NCBI GenBank assembly: GCA_003263775.1
Contig: JYJJ01000057.1
Location: 62,001 to 126,000, forward strand
Direction of reading: 5' to 3'
From: Vibrio maritimus
GTDB lineage: Bacteria > Pseudomonadota > Gammaproteobacteria > Enterobacterales > Vibrionaceae
DNA: 64,000 nt
Shown here: in pieces, positions 30,091-38,596 of the stretch
How the letters are laid out: each line of letters begins with the position of its first letter
Numbering within the stretch: the stretch's first letter is position 1
Translations under genes and position numbers: made by a program
Notes under the pieces: generated by a model
What the model saw: the letters and a program-made list of their open reading frames with translations, nothing else
What the model was told of the DNA's origin: nothing
Database searches by the model: none

Positions 30091-30114
30091 CACCTCAAAC
30101 AACGATGTGAGGTG
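30091..30114 (+). promoter_or_regulatory. Hairpin sequestering the amidinotransferase ribosome site
   Basis: CACCTCA (30091-30097) is the exact complement of TGAGGTG (30108-30114), which contains the Shine-Dalgarno GAGGTG of the gene starting at 30120. The leader RNA can thus hide its own ribosome site in a 7-bp stem. Confidence 0.5.
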
Positions 30115-30119
30115 TATAA

Positions 30120-31130
30120 ATGAAGATGATGTTAAACAAAACCAGAAAATCTGATATCTGGGTTGGTTCAGAATGGGGAACGTTGAAAGAGGTCATTATT
30201 GGACGTGCTGATCAGCTAGCCTATCCGACTATCGGCAAAACCTTGGCCAAGCGCATGAGTATCTTTAATGCAGAGGATCGAGAAAAGATTATGGCGAATA
30301 GCGGTCTGTCCTTTGCTGAGGCCGATCCGGTTCGTTTTAAGAAAATTGAACAAGAGGTCGAAGATTGGGTCAAATTGCTTGAAGCTAGGGGCATTAAAGT
30401 ACACAGGCCAAGATTGCTCACCGAGCAAGAATTACTCTATAAAGAATCTGGTGTAGGCTCGTTATTCGTGAAAGACCCGCTTTCAGTAGTTGGTAACATT
30501 GTTATCGAAGGTGCCAATCGCTTCCCAATGCGCCATAAGGATGTGTTCACTTATCGCCATATTCTTAATGAACGTGTCGCTGGTACTGATGCTAAATGGG
30601 TCAATATGCCAACGCCGGAAACGGATATGGCGTGCTCGGAGGGCGGCCAAGGTCCATTTTTAACCGGTGGTGACATATTTGTTATGGGCAACCATAACGT
30701 GCTGCTGGGCTACAACGGTATTGACTCCAATATGAAAGGGTTACAATGGGCGGCAGATCTCCTGTGTTCACAAGGTTGGACAGTTCACTTTGTCGAATAC
30801 AGCCCAGAGGTAATGCACCTTGATTGTTGTTTGTCCTTACCTCGAGAAGGCTTAGCATTAGTCTGCCTAGACGCCTTTCCACACGGCTTGCCGGATCTGA
30901 TTAAAGATTGGGACATCGTCAATTGTACATTGGAAGAAGCTCGAATAGACGCCTGTAATGGTCTTCCATTAGGAGAAGGTGTTTATGCTATGTCGACCGA
31001 ATTCAAGCATATAGGTGATAAACTTGAAGCTAAAGGGATCGAAGTCCTCTATACAGATATGACCGAAACCAATCACGCCACTGGCGGTGGGATGCGTTGT
31101 AGTCATGCTGCGCTGGTACGTAAAGACTAG
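30120..31130 (+). CDS. Glycine/inosamine-type amidinotransferase family enzyme
   Basis: A 336-residue member of the guanidino-group-modifying superfamily (amidinotransferases, arginine deiminases). Visible are the N-terminal W-x4-EWGTLKEVIIG, the acidic FLTGGDIFVMG, the catalytic-His segment VMHLDCCLSLP (about residue 238) and the catalytic Cys in GGGMRCSHAAL near the C-terminus. The overall pattern (EWGTLKEVIIGRAD) fits amidinotransferases that move the amidino group of arginine to glycine or another amine, rather than ADI. Acceptor unknown. The ATG has GAGGTG seven bases upstream, inside a hairpin. Stands alone; not obviously linked to the sulfatase. Confidence 0.87.
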   Translation: MKMMLNKTRKSDIWVGSEWGTLKEVIIGRADQLAYPTIGKTLAKRMSIFNAEDREKIMANSGLSFAEADPVRFKKIEQEVEDWVKLLEARGIKVHRPRLLTEQELLYKESGVGSLFVKDPLSVVGNIVIEGANRFPMRHKDVFTYRHILNERVAGTDAKWVNMPTPETDMACSEGGQGPFLTGGDIFVMGNHNVLLGYNGIDSNMKGLQWAADLLCSQGWTVHFVEYSPEVMHLDCCLSLPREGLALVCLDAFPHGLPDLIKDWDIVNCTLEEARIDACNGLPLGEGVYAMSTEFKHIGDKLEAKGIEVLYTDMTETNHATGGGMRCSHAALVRKD

Positions 31131-31177
31131 TCTTCACACACGCGTGAGCAAGCATTTAGGGTTAACCTGTTGATGGT

Positions 31178-31202
31178 TAGCCCTAAGTTAATTGGGCTTT
31201 TC
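31178..31202 (+). terminator. Terminator after the amidinotransferase
   Basis: TAGCCC / GGGCTTTT with a ten-base interior. The upstream arm is also part of a longer hairpin (31157-31187). Confidence 0.6.
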
Positions 31203-31429
31203 ATAAAGCGGGACACTCTCTCCACAATCGCATGTTTTTGTATCAATTAAGCCGATACCCTAGATGCCAACAAAACCTAGTATCGCTAAGCACTAATAAT
31301 ATTACAGTGCTTTATCGTTACTTATTTCTGGTATTTCTATACAACCTCTGGAGCCAGAAAAGTCACAGACTGCGAGACAGGGGCTCTTTCGCTTTTTCAA
31401 ACCGTTTACTTCATTCCAGGGCTGCTTTT

Positions 31430-31723
31430 TTAGCGTGTTTCGTAACTGATTTGTTTGTTCGCGTTCTTCAGTTGTACGCCAACCTGATGAAACGCCTTTT
31501 GGATAGTGGTAGAGACATGCTGCTGTCCATCGCTCATCAAGAAGTTTGCTCTATCTTGGTTCGATTCAAACACACAGATAATGTGTAAGCTCTGTGGGAA
31601 GGATGGGAATTTAACTGTATGAGTCACCCAAAGAAAACCGTCGTAGTTTTTTAGTGTACCTTCACAAATTTCGGTCAACACTTCTCTGATTAGATTATCA
31701 ATTTTCTTATCAGATTTACGCAT
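31430..31723 (-). CDS. Small conserved cytosolic protein, function unknown
   Basis: A 97-residue protein without signal peptide or membrane segment. It reads like a family I recall from Vibrio and Shewanella that databases sometimes label Fis-family regulator without good reason: MRKSDKKIDNLIREVLTEICE at the N-terminus, then FLWVTHTVKFPSFPQSL and VCVFESNQD. No helix-turn-helix is apparent. Start at the second Met (31723) is chosen as in relatives; an ATG one codon upstream is possible. A plus-strand open frame covers the same region but is rich in Cys and unlike any protein, so I prefer the minus strand. Confidence 0.7.
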   Translation of the reverse strand: MRKSDKKIDNLIREVLTEICEGTLKNYDGFLWVTHTVKFPSFPQSLHIICVFESNQDRANFLMSDGQQHVSTTIQKAFHQVGVQLKNANKQISYETR

Positions 31724-31784
31724 CAAGAAAACTTCCTATTTATAGTGGGTGAGTAACTATGATGACATACTTACTCACCTAGTA

Positions 31785-32654
31785 TTAGCAAAAGTGACAT
31801 TCTTCTTGCTGGTATTCGAGTTTTCCTGTCAGATGATTTACATGGCTTAGTCCTTCTTCCACGCCCATCTCATAGCCTTTATCGAGTAGAGCTTTTTTCA
31901 TCGTTAAGCGCTGCACAGGAAAGTCCTCGGGTGGAGTGATGACTCGAACCACGCAGTCTTTGGGTGGATTTTTAATAAACTGCAGTGAGTCATTGTAGTT
32001 CTCAGCACGTTTTGCCAGCGCTAGCCCAATGTTCGGATGCTTCGTGAATAACTTCTTCATTAGCCAGCCTGCTTTAGGCTTTGGCATTTCATAGCTTAAT
32101 GGGTGCGACAAAATCACAGTGATGTCTCTCGCTCCTCGGCGATAAGCTTCACGTACCGGAATCGAATCTGCTACGCCGCCATCGGTGTAGCAGCCGCCAT
32201 CAAAACAAGGCGTCTCTTTGTAGGCAAGAGGCAGCGAAGCGGTGGCCTCAATGGCTTTGGCGATATTATCTGGAGTGATTTCGTAGTAATCGGGACGCCC
32301 AGTGGCAACATTGGTCGCCGCTGCGATAAAAGACACCGAATTAAACACTCGCTCCTGATCTAAAGGAAATCGGCGGTTGGATTCTTCATAGAGCCATTTA
32401 ACATCGACCAAGTGGCCGCCCGAGACAAATCGACGTGGATTGTAGAACTGTTTGCTGGTCGCCAATTCGGTGATGACTTGATAGCTTCGAGTTGGGGCAT
32501 TACCTAAATAACTTAATAGGTTCGAAGCACCGGCAGAGACGCCGAGAACAAAGTCATAAGGGCGATAGTCTTGCTCTAAAAATGCATCGAGTACGCCTGC
32601 TGCGAAAATGCCGCGCATGGCGCCTCCCTCGACAATGAGTGCTTTGGTGGTCAT
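31785..32654 (-). CDS. Patatin-like phospholipase (YjjU type)
   Basis: A 289-residue cytosolic patatin-fold serine hydrolase. The oxyanion hole is VEGGAMRGIFAAGVLDA near the N-terminus, the nucleophile elbow GVSAGAS (G-x-S-x-G), and the catalytic Asp TDGGVAD. It likely hydrolyses acyl esters of lipids; resembles E. coli YjjU. The ATG at 32654 gives the usual start a few residues before the glycine-rich loop; a TTG seven codons upstream is less likely. Single gene. Confidence 0.9.
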   Translation of the reverse strand: MTTKALIVEGGAMRGIFAAGVLDAFLEQDYRPYDFVLGVSAGASNLLSYLGNAPTRSYQVITELATSKQFYNPRRFVSGGHLVDVKWLYEESNRRFPLDQERVFNSVSFIAAATNVATGRPDYYEITPDNIAKAIEATASLPLAYKETPCFDGGCYTDGGVADSIPVREAYRRGARDITVILSHPLSYEMPKPKAGWLMKKLFTKHPNIGLALAKRAENYNDSLQFIKNPPKDCVVRVITPPEDFPVQRLTMKKALLDKGYEMGVEEGLSHVNHLTGKLEYQQEECHFC

Positions 32655-32810
32655 GGGTAATCTCGTTTGGTTCAATGTAGCAATTCAATATGTCGATAAG
32701 ATACGAACTTTGCTGTGCGAGAGATAACTGGATGTGGTTATTCTTCCAATAGGCAAAACCAATGTTGTAAAGCAAAGGTTGGGCAAGAGCCGAGGGTTGG
32801 GAAGGGATAC

Positions 32811-32839
32811 AAAAAGGCCTCGCATAAAGCGAGGCCTCC
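32811..32839 (-). terminator. Terminator of the META-domain lipoprotein gene
   Basis: On the minus strand GAGGCCTCGC-TTTAT-GCGAGGCC followed by T5. Confidence 0.85.
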
Positions 32840-32856
32840 TAGATCATGTGTTTGGC

Positions 32857-33315
32857 TTAGTTTACCCAGTCTTTCAACTCAAATGTAAGCGTATGCGCTT
32901 GGCCTTTAAGCTCTAGACCATTTTGAGTGACAGTGATTTCACTCCAGTCAGAAAGGGTTTGAGATACCGTTCTTTCGATGTCCATTGCCGCACCTGGACA
33001 CATTTTCATCGTCATACCCATTTTTTCAATGCGGAACTGACCGTCTTTCAACTCACCTTGACCGAAGAAGTTGTTACAACCTGCGTTGCCATTAGCTGTC
33101 ATTTTTTCGCCGATTTCTAGACGTGGTGCTTCGCTTTGTTCGTCGATTTGAATTGGGTTGCCATCAATTTGAACCAGATTCCAGTTATGGTGCTGAAGAT
33201 CCTGAGCGGTAACTGCTTTCATTGGCTCCTCCTGCTTAGCATCGTTTGCGGCACAAGCCGTCATAAGAACTGGAAGCGCAACAGCTGCGAGTACCTTCTT
33301 AGAAAAAATCTTCAT
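32857..33315 (-). CDS. META-domain (HslJ-like) lipoprotein
   Basis: A 152-residue lipoprotein. The signal peptide ends in the lipobox LMTAC (Cys21), so it should be acylated and sent to the outer or inner membrane. The rest is one META domain, with HNWNLVQIDGNPI at its start and GNAGCNNFFGQ in the middle; E. coli HslJ has the same fold and is linked to novobiocin resistance and heat shock. The ATG is preceded by GGAGC. Single gene followed by a terminator. Confidence 0.9.
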   Translation of the reverse strand: MKIFSKKVLAAVALPVLMTACAANDAKQEEPMKAVTAQDLQHHNWNLVQIDGNPIQIDEQSEAPRLEIGEKMTANGNAGCNNFFGQGELKDGQFRIEKMGMTMKMCPGAAMDIERTVSQTLSDWSEITVTQNGLELKGQAHTLTFELKDWVN

Positions 33316-33606
33316 ATTTTTTGCTCCAACTAAATGAAATTGCTGACCAGCGTAACTAATAAAACACTGTTTTTTGTCAGGAGTAGGTTATCTTTAGTAT
33401 AGTGGGATTTCAACCTAGGATGTGGAAGTTATTGACTATCCATGTTGCAGGTGTGGCTACTGACCGATAAATCAGACTATTCTTACTTTCTGAATTTAAG
33501 CTTTGGAAAGTGAGCGCTGGAGTAATTGAAGGGCGAAAACAGAGGTTATAGCTAGGCAGAGTAATATTTGTTAGTCAGATTAATGATTGGATAGCAAGGA
33601 AAGTGA

Positions 33607-33861
33607 ATGGAACAGCTTGAGTTTTTTACCGTGCCGAGTCCTTGTGTTCGAGTTTGTACGGTGGATGAAAAGGGGTATTGCCAAGGATGCATGCGCAAGA
33701 GGGAAGAGCGATTTAATTGGCTTTCTTATTCGCCGGCACAGCAGCTGTATATTATTAAACTCTGTCGTCAGCGATATCGCCGCAAATTAGCACAGGGTAA
33801 AGTCCCTGTGCCAAATAAGGTTCTCGAAGAGGAAACAAGTCCGCAGCAGGACTTGTTTTAA
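33607..33861 (+). CDS. DUF1289 domain protein
   Basis: An 84-residue protein with the DUF1289 cysteine pattern: SPCVRVCTVDEKGYCQGCMR (C-x3-C-x7-C-x2-C), a probable metal site, then a basic tail. The family is common in proteobacteria and has no established function. Start ATG has AAGGAAAG upstream. Converges with the exonuclease gene. Confidence 0.85.
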   Translation: MEQLEFFTVPSPCVRVCTVDEKGYCQGCMRKREERFNWLSYSPAQQLYIIKLCRQRYRRKLAQGKVPVPNKVLEEETSPQQDLF

Positions 33862-33899
33862 CTAACCTTTATCCCAAGACTCAAGGCAAAAACGAGGCG

Positions 33900-34618
33900 T
33901 TAAAGCCAATAGTCTCCGAGTACTCTGGTTTCATTGTCCTGATAGGCCATCTGCGCCTGAAGCAGCTCTGCAGTTGCGACTGCATCCATCAGAGCGTGAT
34001 GGGGTGGGTAGTCTGGCAACCCATAGCGGCGACGTGTTTGACCTAATCGCACCGAATCCGCACGTTTACCTTTAAGCTTATTGAGTATGCCCGCGGTTAA
34101 CTTCTCTTGATAGTCCGACTCTACCTGCATGGTGTCGACAACCGGGAACTCAATGCCTTCACCGAGCATTTTCTTCAATGCACAGTTCAAAAAGCCACGT
34201 TCAATGGGGCGGTAATGCACCACGATGACTTTTCCAGCTAGTGCGTTGAGCACGTCGGCCAATATCTCATTCAACGTCGGTGCATCAATCAAGTCATTGT
34301 GGGTGATGCCATGAATGACCACAGATTCTTCTTCGAGTTTGGCTTTTGGTCTTACTGTCCAATGCGCAGCTTGACGGAGCTTAACGCGAGAGAGTGTAAA
34401 TGGGACCAATCCAATCGACAGAATTCCATCTTTTTCTGGGTTCAGGCCGGTTGTCTCGAAATCCAAGGCGACAAATGGCACTTCATTCAAAGGCGTTTCT
34501 GGTGACGGTAAGCAGCAGCATAAAAGGCTTTAATCCTTTCATCTTTGGCTCGCTCGCTAAGTTGTTCGAACTTATTGTTCCATTGTACTGCCGGAGCTTT
34601 AAGGAGTTTTTTTATCAT
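33900..34618 (-). CDS. DnaQ-like 3'-5' exonuclease (probable frameshift)
   Basis: DEDDh exonuclease of the DnaQ/RNase T superfamily. ExoI is FVALDFETTG (DxE), ExoII is in VVHYRPIERGFL (His-Tyr rather than the usual His-Asn), and ExoIII is HHALMDAVATAELL (H-x4-D). The frame with these motifs opens only near 34540, but sequence upstream in another frame reads MIKKLLKAPAVQWNN then SERAKDERIKAFYAA and continues naturally into LPSPETPLNEVPF if one base is added near 34511-34519. I therefore give the whole gene as 239 residues starting at 34618, five bases after the upstream CBS-DUF294 gene. If no shift exists the product would start at 34490. Confidence 0.75.
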
Positions 34619-34623
34619 ATGAC

Positions 34624-36513
34624 CTACTTAAAGTTATTACTGGCTTGGTAGCGGAACTTTAAGAAGTTCTGACCGTTACTTAAAATTTGGAATGCATCTT
34701 TGAGGTTACGTCTTTCAAAGTCAGACAAATTCTCTGGCTCAACGTTGTTGTCAGGTTCGATACCTTGCTCGACGTCGAGCGCTTGATGGGAGATGCGTAC
34801 CATAGAGATAAACTCAAGAGCATCTTTAAGATCCCGTGCGCGTCCTTTCGGCAAAATACCTGCTTCGTGGATGTCATCGAGACGCTCAAATGAGTTAGTA
34901 GAGCGAGAGCCGACGGCGAGGGCGTGTACACGAATAAGATCCACCAAGGGTGCCGTGCCACGTCGTTTAAGGTTGATTGAGTTGTTATGACGGCCATCTT
35001 TCTCCATCACGAAGTCTTTAAAGAAGCCAAGAGGCGGTTTGCGGTTAAGAGCATTACGAGCCAAACACGCCAAGAAGCGGTTGTTGCGTCTCGCGCGTCT
35101 GACAATAAAGCTGTTCAGCTGCTCAGCCCATTTAAGCTTGCCGTAGACGCCGTCTAAGTCGAAGAAAATGGAAGCATTGAGCAGCGCTTTCGGGTTGGGA
35201 TCGTCAATCCAATCGGCAAAACAGGCTTCCCATTCTTTGCGGGTCATACGCCATTCCGGATTGGTCGCCATAATATCGCCGGTACAGTAGGTGTAACCGC
35301 AATCCGCTAAACCATCACAGATAAACTTAGAGAATGCTTCAAAGTATTTACCGTGTTTATCTTTGTCGTAGCTGTCGTCAAGGATAATGGCGTTGTCTTG
35401 ATCGGTCACCACAAGTTGCTCATCACGCCCCATGGAGCCCAGAGCCAAGAAGCAGTATGGGATTGGCGCTTGACCGAGCTCTTCTTCTGCAAGCTCAATA
35501 ATGCGCTGTTTGAAGCTGCGTCCGATCACCGACATGGCGGTGCCAACCATATGGGCGTTAGCATCTTCATTGACCAAGCGTACGAAACTGTCGCGAACCT
35601 GTTCAGACAGAGCTTTGAGTTCTTCAATGGACTGTTGCTGGAAGATACTACTTACCAACAGTAATGAGTTCTGCGATTCGTAACGAACGATATCGGTAGT
35701 TTCAATGATCCCCAACGGCTTTTTGTTTTTGAGTACCGGTAGATGATGGACGTTGTAACGAAGCATGGTGAGCATCGCTTCGTACACATACGCGTTGTGA
35801 TCAAGTGAAATCACGTCAGTCGACATGACGCTGGAGACTTCATCCTGTGGATCTAGGTTTTCCGCGAGAACGCGTGTGCACAAGTCCCTATCAGTAATAA
35901 TGCCAACTACCGGAGAGGTGTCGTCCTCATCACTCTCGACGATTTCAGGGTCGATAATAAGTAGCGATGACACTTGCTCATCAGCCATAACACGAGCTGC
36001 ATTTTGGATACTACTGCTGCGTTCAATAGTGGGTGCGTCACGAGTTAATAGGGTTCGGACCTTGGAAGTTGTGAGATCGTTGGTGTTTTCGTTGTTTGAG
36101 ACAGTTTGGCGTAATCGAACCGTATCTTCTACTTCCACAAAGTCAGCAAAGGTATCAAAGCCATCATAAAGCTCCTGAAAGACTTCTGCCGGAATGCAGT
36201 ACACCAAGGTGTCTTCTACGGCCTTAGCGGGGAAGCGTACTTTGTTATTGGTAAGGAGGCCCATTTGGCCAAACAGATCGCCTTCATCAATTCGGTTGTA
36301 CAGCTCACCTTTACGGCGATAGATTTCGACGACGCCGCTGCGAACCATATAAAGATCTTGGATATCGTCACCAAAATGGATAATGGGCGTATCTTCACGA
36401 TAGTAGCCAATCTCGATTTGCTGTGAGACGTGTATCAGCGTTTCTTCGGGAAGTTCATCGAAAGGGGGATGAGAGGCCAGAAAGTTCTGGATTTCAATCA
36501 GTTCAGCGTCCAT
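34624..36513 (-). CDS. CAP-like / CBS-pair / DUF294 nucleotidyltransferase protein
   Basis: A 629-residue cytosolic signalling protein with four parts: a cyclic-nucleotide-binding-like domain (about residues 10-125), a CBS pair (about 155-285), a DUF294 nucleotidyltransferase domain with GSMGRDEQLVVTDQDN (about 325-345, the G-S...D-x-D pattern), and a helical C-terminal domain (about 480-620). The family resembles GlnD-like nucleotidyltransferases, but its target is unknown; the CBS pair likely senses an adenine nucleotide. Start ATG at 36513 has AAGG upstream. It sits directly before the exonuclease on the same strand, a pairing I recall from other vibrios. Confidence 0.9.
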   Translation of the reverse strand: MDAELIEIQNFLASHPPFDELPEETLIHVSQQIEIGYYREDTPIIHFGDDIQDLYMVRSGVVEIYRRKGELYNRIDEGDLFGQMGLLTNNKVRFPAKAVEDTLVYCIPAEVFQELYDGFDTFADFVEVEDTVRLRQTVSNNENTNDLTTSKVRTLLTRDAPTIERSSSIQNAARVMADEQVSSLLIIDPEIVESDEDDTSPVVGIITDRDLCTRVLAENLDPQDEVSSVMSTDVISLDHNAYVYEAMLTMLRYNVHHLPVLKNKKPLGIIETTDIVRYESQNSLLLVSSIFQQQSIEELKALSEQVRDSFVRLVNEDANAHMVGTAMSVIGRSFKQRIIELAEEELGQAPIPYCFLALGSMGRDEQLVVTDQDNAIILDDSYDKDKHGKYFEAFSKFICDGLADCGYTYCTGDIMATNPEWRMTRKEWEACFADWIDDPNPKALLNASIFFDLDGVYGKLKWAEQLNSFIVRRARRNNRFLACLARNALNRKPPLGFFKDFVMEKDGRHNNSINLKRRGTAPLVDLIRVHALAVGSRSTNSFERLDDIHEAGILPKGRARDLKDALEFISMVRISHQALDVEQGIEPDNNVEPENLSDFERRNLKDAFQILSNGQNFLKFRYQASNNFK

Positions 36514-36559
36514 GACGTGCCTTATCAAATGGAGTATCTGTTAATACTACACGCTGAAA

Positions 36560-36589
36560 CCAAAAAGGTCAGCTTGCGCTGACCTTTGA
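36560..36589 (-). terminator. Terminator of aspC
   Basis: On the minus strand AAAGGTCAGC-GCAA-GCTGACCTTTTT. Confidence 0.88.
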
Positions 36590-36612
36590 GTTAATATTTT
36601 GATATTAGGACA

Positions 36613-37803
36613 TTAAAGTACCGCAGCGATACCTTTGCATAGTGGTCCCATATTTGATTTTGTCATACCAGCAACACTGATACGGCCAGAGCCAACGATG
36701 TAGATAGCAAACTCTTCTTTCAGACGGTTCACTTGCTCTTTGCTTAGGCCAGAGAAAGAGAACATGCCGTTTTGACGCTCGATAAAGCTAAAGTCTGCGT
36801 CAACGCCTTCTGCTTTTAGTGTCTCAACGAACAGCTCACGCATATCTTGGATACGGTCACGCATTTCTGCTACTTCTTGCTCCCACTCTGCGCGAAGTGC
36901 AGCATCGTTTAGGATGTATGTAACAACTGCTGAACCGTGTGCTGGCGGGTTAGAGTAGATAGAGCGAATGATGCTCTTCACTTGAGAGAAAGCTGTCGTT
37001 GCGATCTCTTCTGATGCCGCAACCAGTGTGAATGCACCCACACGCTCGTTGTAGAGACCGAAGTTTTTCGAGAATGAGCTCGCTACTAGGATCTCTGTGT
37101 TGTACTTAGCAAATGTACGTAGACCTTGCGCATCTTCCTCAACACCTTTAGCAAAGCCTTGGTATGCGAAGTCAAATAGAGGGATAAGACCTTTGTCTGC
37201 AACAAGCTTAGCTAGTTGCTCCCACTCGTCACTTGTTGGGTCGATACCTGTTGGGTTGTGACAGCAGCCGTGAAGTAGCACGATGTCGCCTGCAGATGCT
37301 TGCTCTAGGTCCGCAACCATGCCAGCAAAATCTTTGTCTTTGCTTTCTGCATCGTAGTAACGGTATTGCGCAGTTTCGATACCCGCTGCGCTGAATACGC
37401 CATTGTGGTTAGCCCACGTTGGGTTACTGATCCAGATTTTTACATCGCCAAGTTGGCGCTTGATGAACTCACCAGCAACGCGTAGCGCACCAGTACCACC
37501 AGGGGCTTGAGCGGTTTTTGCACGTTTTTCAGCTACGATTTCAGCATCTGCGCCGAACAGCAGTTTTTGTACTGCTAGACCGTATTCAGCGGTACCTTCA
37601 ATCGTTAGGTAAGATTTGGTTTTTTCCGTTTCTAAAAGTGCTGCTTCCGCTTTCTTTACGGTCGCTAGAACAGGGGTTTCACCTTGCTCATTCTTGTAGA
37701 TACCAACACCTAGATTGATCTTTTCAGCGCGAGCGTCTTTTTTAAACTCTTCTGTTAGACCGAGGATAGGATCAGCGGGTGCTGCAACAACTTTTTCAAA
37801 CAT
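36613..37803 (-). CDS. aspC: Aspartate aminotransferase (aromatic/aspartate class I)
   Basis: A 396-residue PLP enzyme, the same length as E. coli AspC, interconverting aspartate and oxaloacetate and also using aromatic amino acids. The N-terminus [16 protein letters not shown] matches AspC, the PLP-binding Lys is in [15 protein letters not shown], the Asp/Tyr pair in FDFAYQGF, and the substrate Arg near the end in [11 protein letters not shown] start at 37803 by this match; an in-frame ATG three codons upstream is possible. AspC and TyrB are alike, so substrate preference is not certain. Followed by a terminator; asnS lies nearby as in E. coli. Confidence 0.94.
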   Translation of the reverse strand: MFEKVVAAPADPILGLTEEFKKDARAEKINLGVGIYKNEQGETPVLATVKKAEAALLETEKTKSYLTIEGTAEYGLAVQKLLFGADAEIVAEKRAKTAQAPGGTGALRVAGEFIKRQLGDVKIWISNPTWANHNGVFSAAGIETAQYRYYDAESKDKDFAGMVADLEQASAGDIVLLHGCCHNPTGIDPTSDEWEQLAKLVADKGLIPLFDFAYQGFAKGVEEDAQGLRTFAKYNTEILVASSFSKNFGLYNERVGAFTLVAASEEIATTAFSQVKSIIRSIYSNPPAHGSAVVTYILNDAALRAEWEQEVAEMRDRIQDMRELFVETLKAEGVDADFSFIERQNGMFSFSGLSKEQVNRLKEEFAIYIVGSGRISVAGMTKSNMGPLCKGIAAVL

Positions 37804-38021
37804 ATTCTTCATCCATGTTAATTGAAGGGGGCGAAAAACCATTGGTAACGAAACGGTTACTTGGTGACAACAGCCTATTTATACCTTTGAAGGCTATACC
37901 TGACAACCACATTAAAGAAGAAAACAGAAAATTATTTTGATTTGAAACAGAAAAGGGCACTAATTAGGTGTTTGTGTATGAAAAGGTATGGGTTTATCGC
38001 CAACATATGGGGAGAAAGGTG

Positions 38022-38093
38022 TCACTAACGTGCTATGCACTGATGAATGGGTATAGCAGTATCTGCCAACCTTAGAGCCAGACACGTTAGTGA
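38022..38093. repeat. 11-bp perfect inverted repeat spaced by 50 bp
   Basis: TCACTAACGTG (38022-38032) and CACGTTAGTGA (38083-38093). Lies between the upstream region of aspC and the end of the hypothetical gene at 38101. No coding content. Confidence 0.6.
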
Positions 38094-38100
38094 TAGCGGG

Positions 38101-38409
38101 TTAGTCGTCGTGGCCTTTCAATTGGTGCTCAGACTCTACGGCCTGAGTTTCGATATCGGGATTTTTCTCGAACTTACTTTTCGCCCAATTATTTAGATGC
38201 TTCAGTATTGCGCTGGCGGCATGCTCTTTAGTTGCCGCTTCACTACTGCCAACATCAAGATCTTGTTTAGGGTGCAAGCCGGTTTCGTCCTCTGCGACAT
38301 GCAGCCAATCTGGGTGCCAATAGTATGGCTGGCCGCTTTTGGACTCCCATTTATGTACGCCGTTACTTTCACCTGAGTATTGGATATCGTTCTGTGTAAA
38401 CTTGCCCAT
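38101..38409 (-). CDS. Small hydrophilic protein, function unknown
   Basis: A 102-residue acidic, hydrophilic protein without signal peptide or membrane segment. It has an aromatic patch (SGQPYYWHPDWLHV, about residues 26-40) and charged ends. I do not recognise a domain. Start at the second Met (38409), MGKFTQND, is a guess; a Met directly before it is possible. Isolated between aspC and asnS. Confidence 0.6.
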   Translation of the reverse strand: MGKFTQNDIQYSGESNGVHKWESKSGQPYYWHPDWLHVAEDETGLHPKQDLDVGSSEAATKEHAASAILKHLNNWAKSKFEKNPDIETQAVESEHQLKGHDD

Positions 38410-38543
38410 CAAAACACCTCATTTTGTCGTTTTTCTTTAATCTAAATGTAGTGCGATTTTGATGGTTTACCAATGTGAAAAGTGCTTCGAAATCGAAAAC
38501 TAAGCGCGCATTAATCGAGACTTGAAAACGGTATATCGAGCAA

Positions 38544-38573
38544 TAAAAAAGGCCACCTATGAGGTGGCCTTTG
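38544..38573 (-). terminator. Terminator of asnS
   Basis: On the minus strand AAAGGCCACCT-CAT-AGGTGGCCTTTTTT. Confidence 0.88.
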
Positions 38574-38596
38574 AAATTACTGCTTCGCAAAATTGC

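Larger units (their letters stand above)
29450..30119. other. 670-bp intergenic region between divergent sulfatase and amidinotransferase
   Basis: Promoters for both genes must lie here. I see a weak 62-codon GTG frame at 29611-29799 with one hydrophobic stretch (MVLFALYFLAITVSEPLSTL), which I do not call; a direct repeat of AACAGTATC at 29670 and 29718; a 9-bp tandem repeat at 29803-29829; and the hairpin over the amidinotransferase ribosome site at 30091-30114. Confidence 0.5.

Noticed and set aside
31232..31588. 118-codon plus-strand frame
   Set aside because: Overlaps the better-supported minus-strand gene at 31430-31723; composition (Leu, Arg, Cys, Ser) looks like antisense of real coding sequence.
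37842..37860. GTAAC/GTTAC dyad before aspC as a PurR-type operator
   Set aside because: Arms are only 5 bp and the centre does not fit the PurR consensus.
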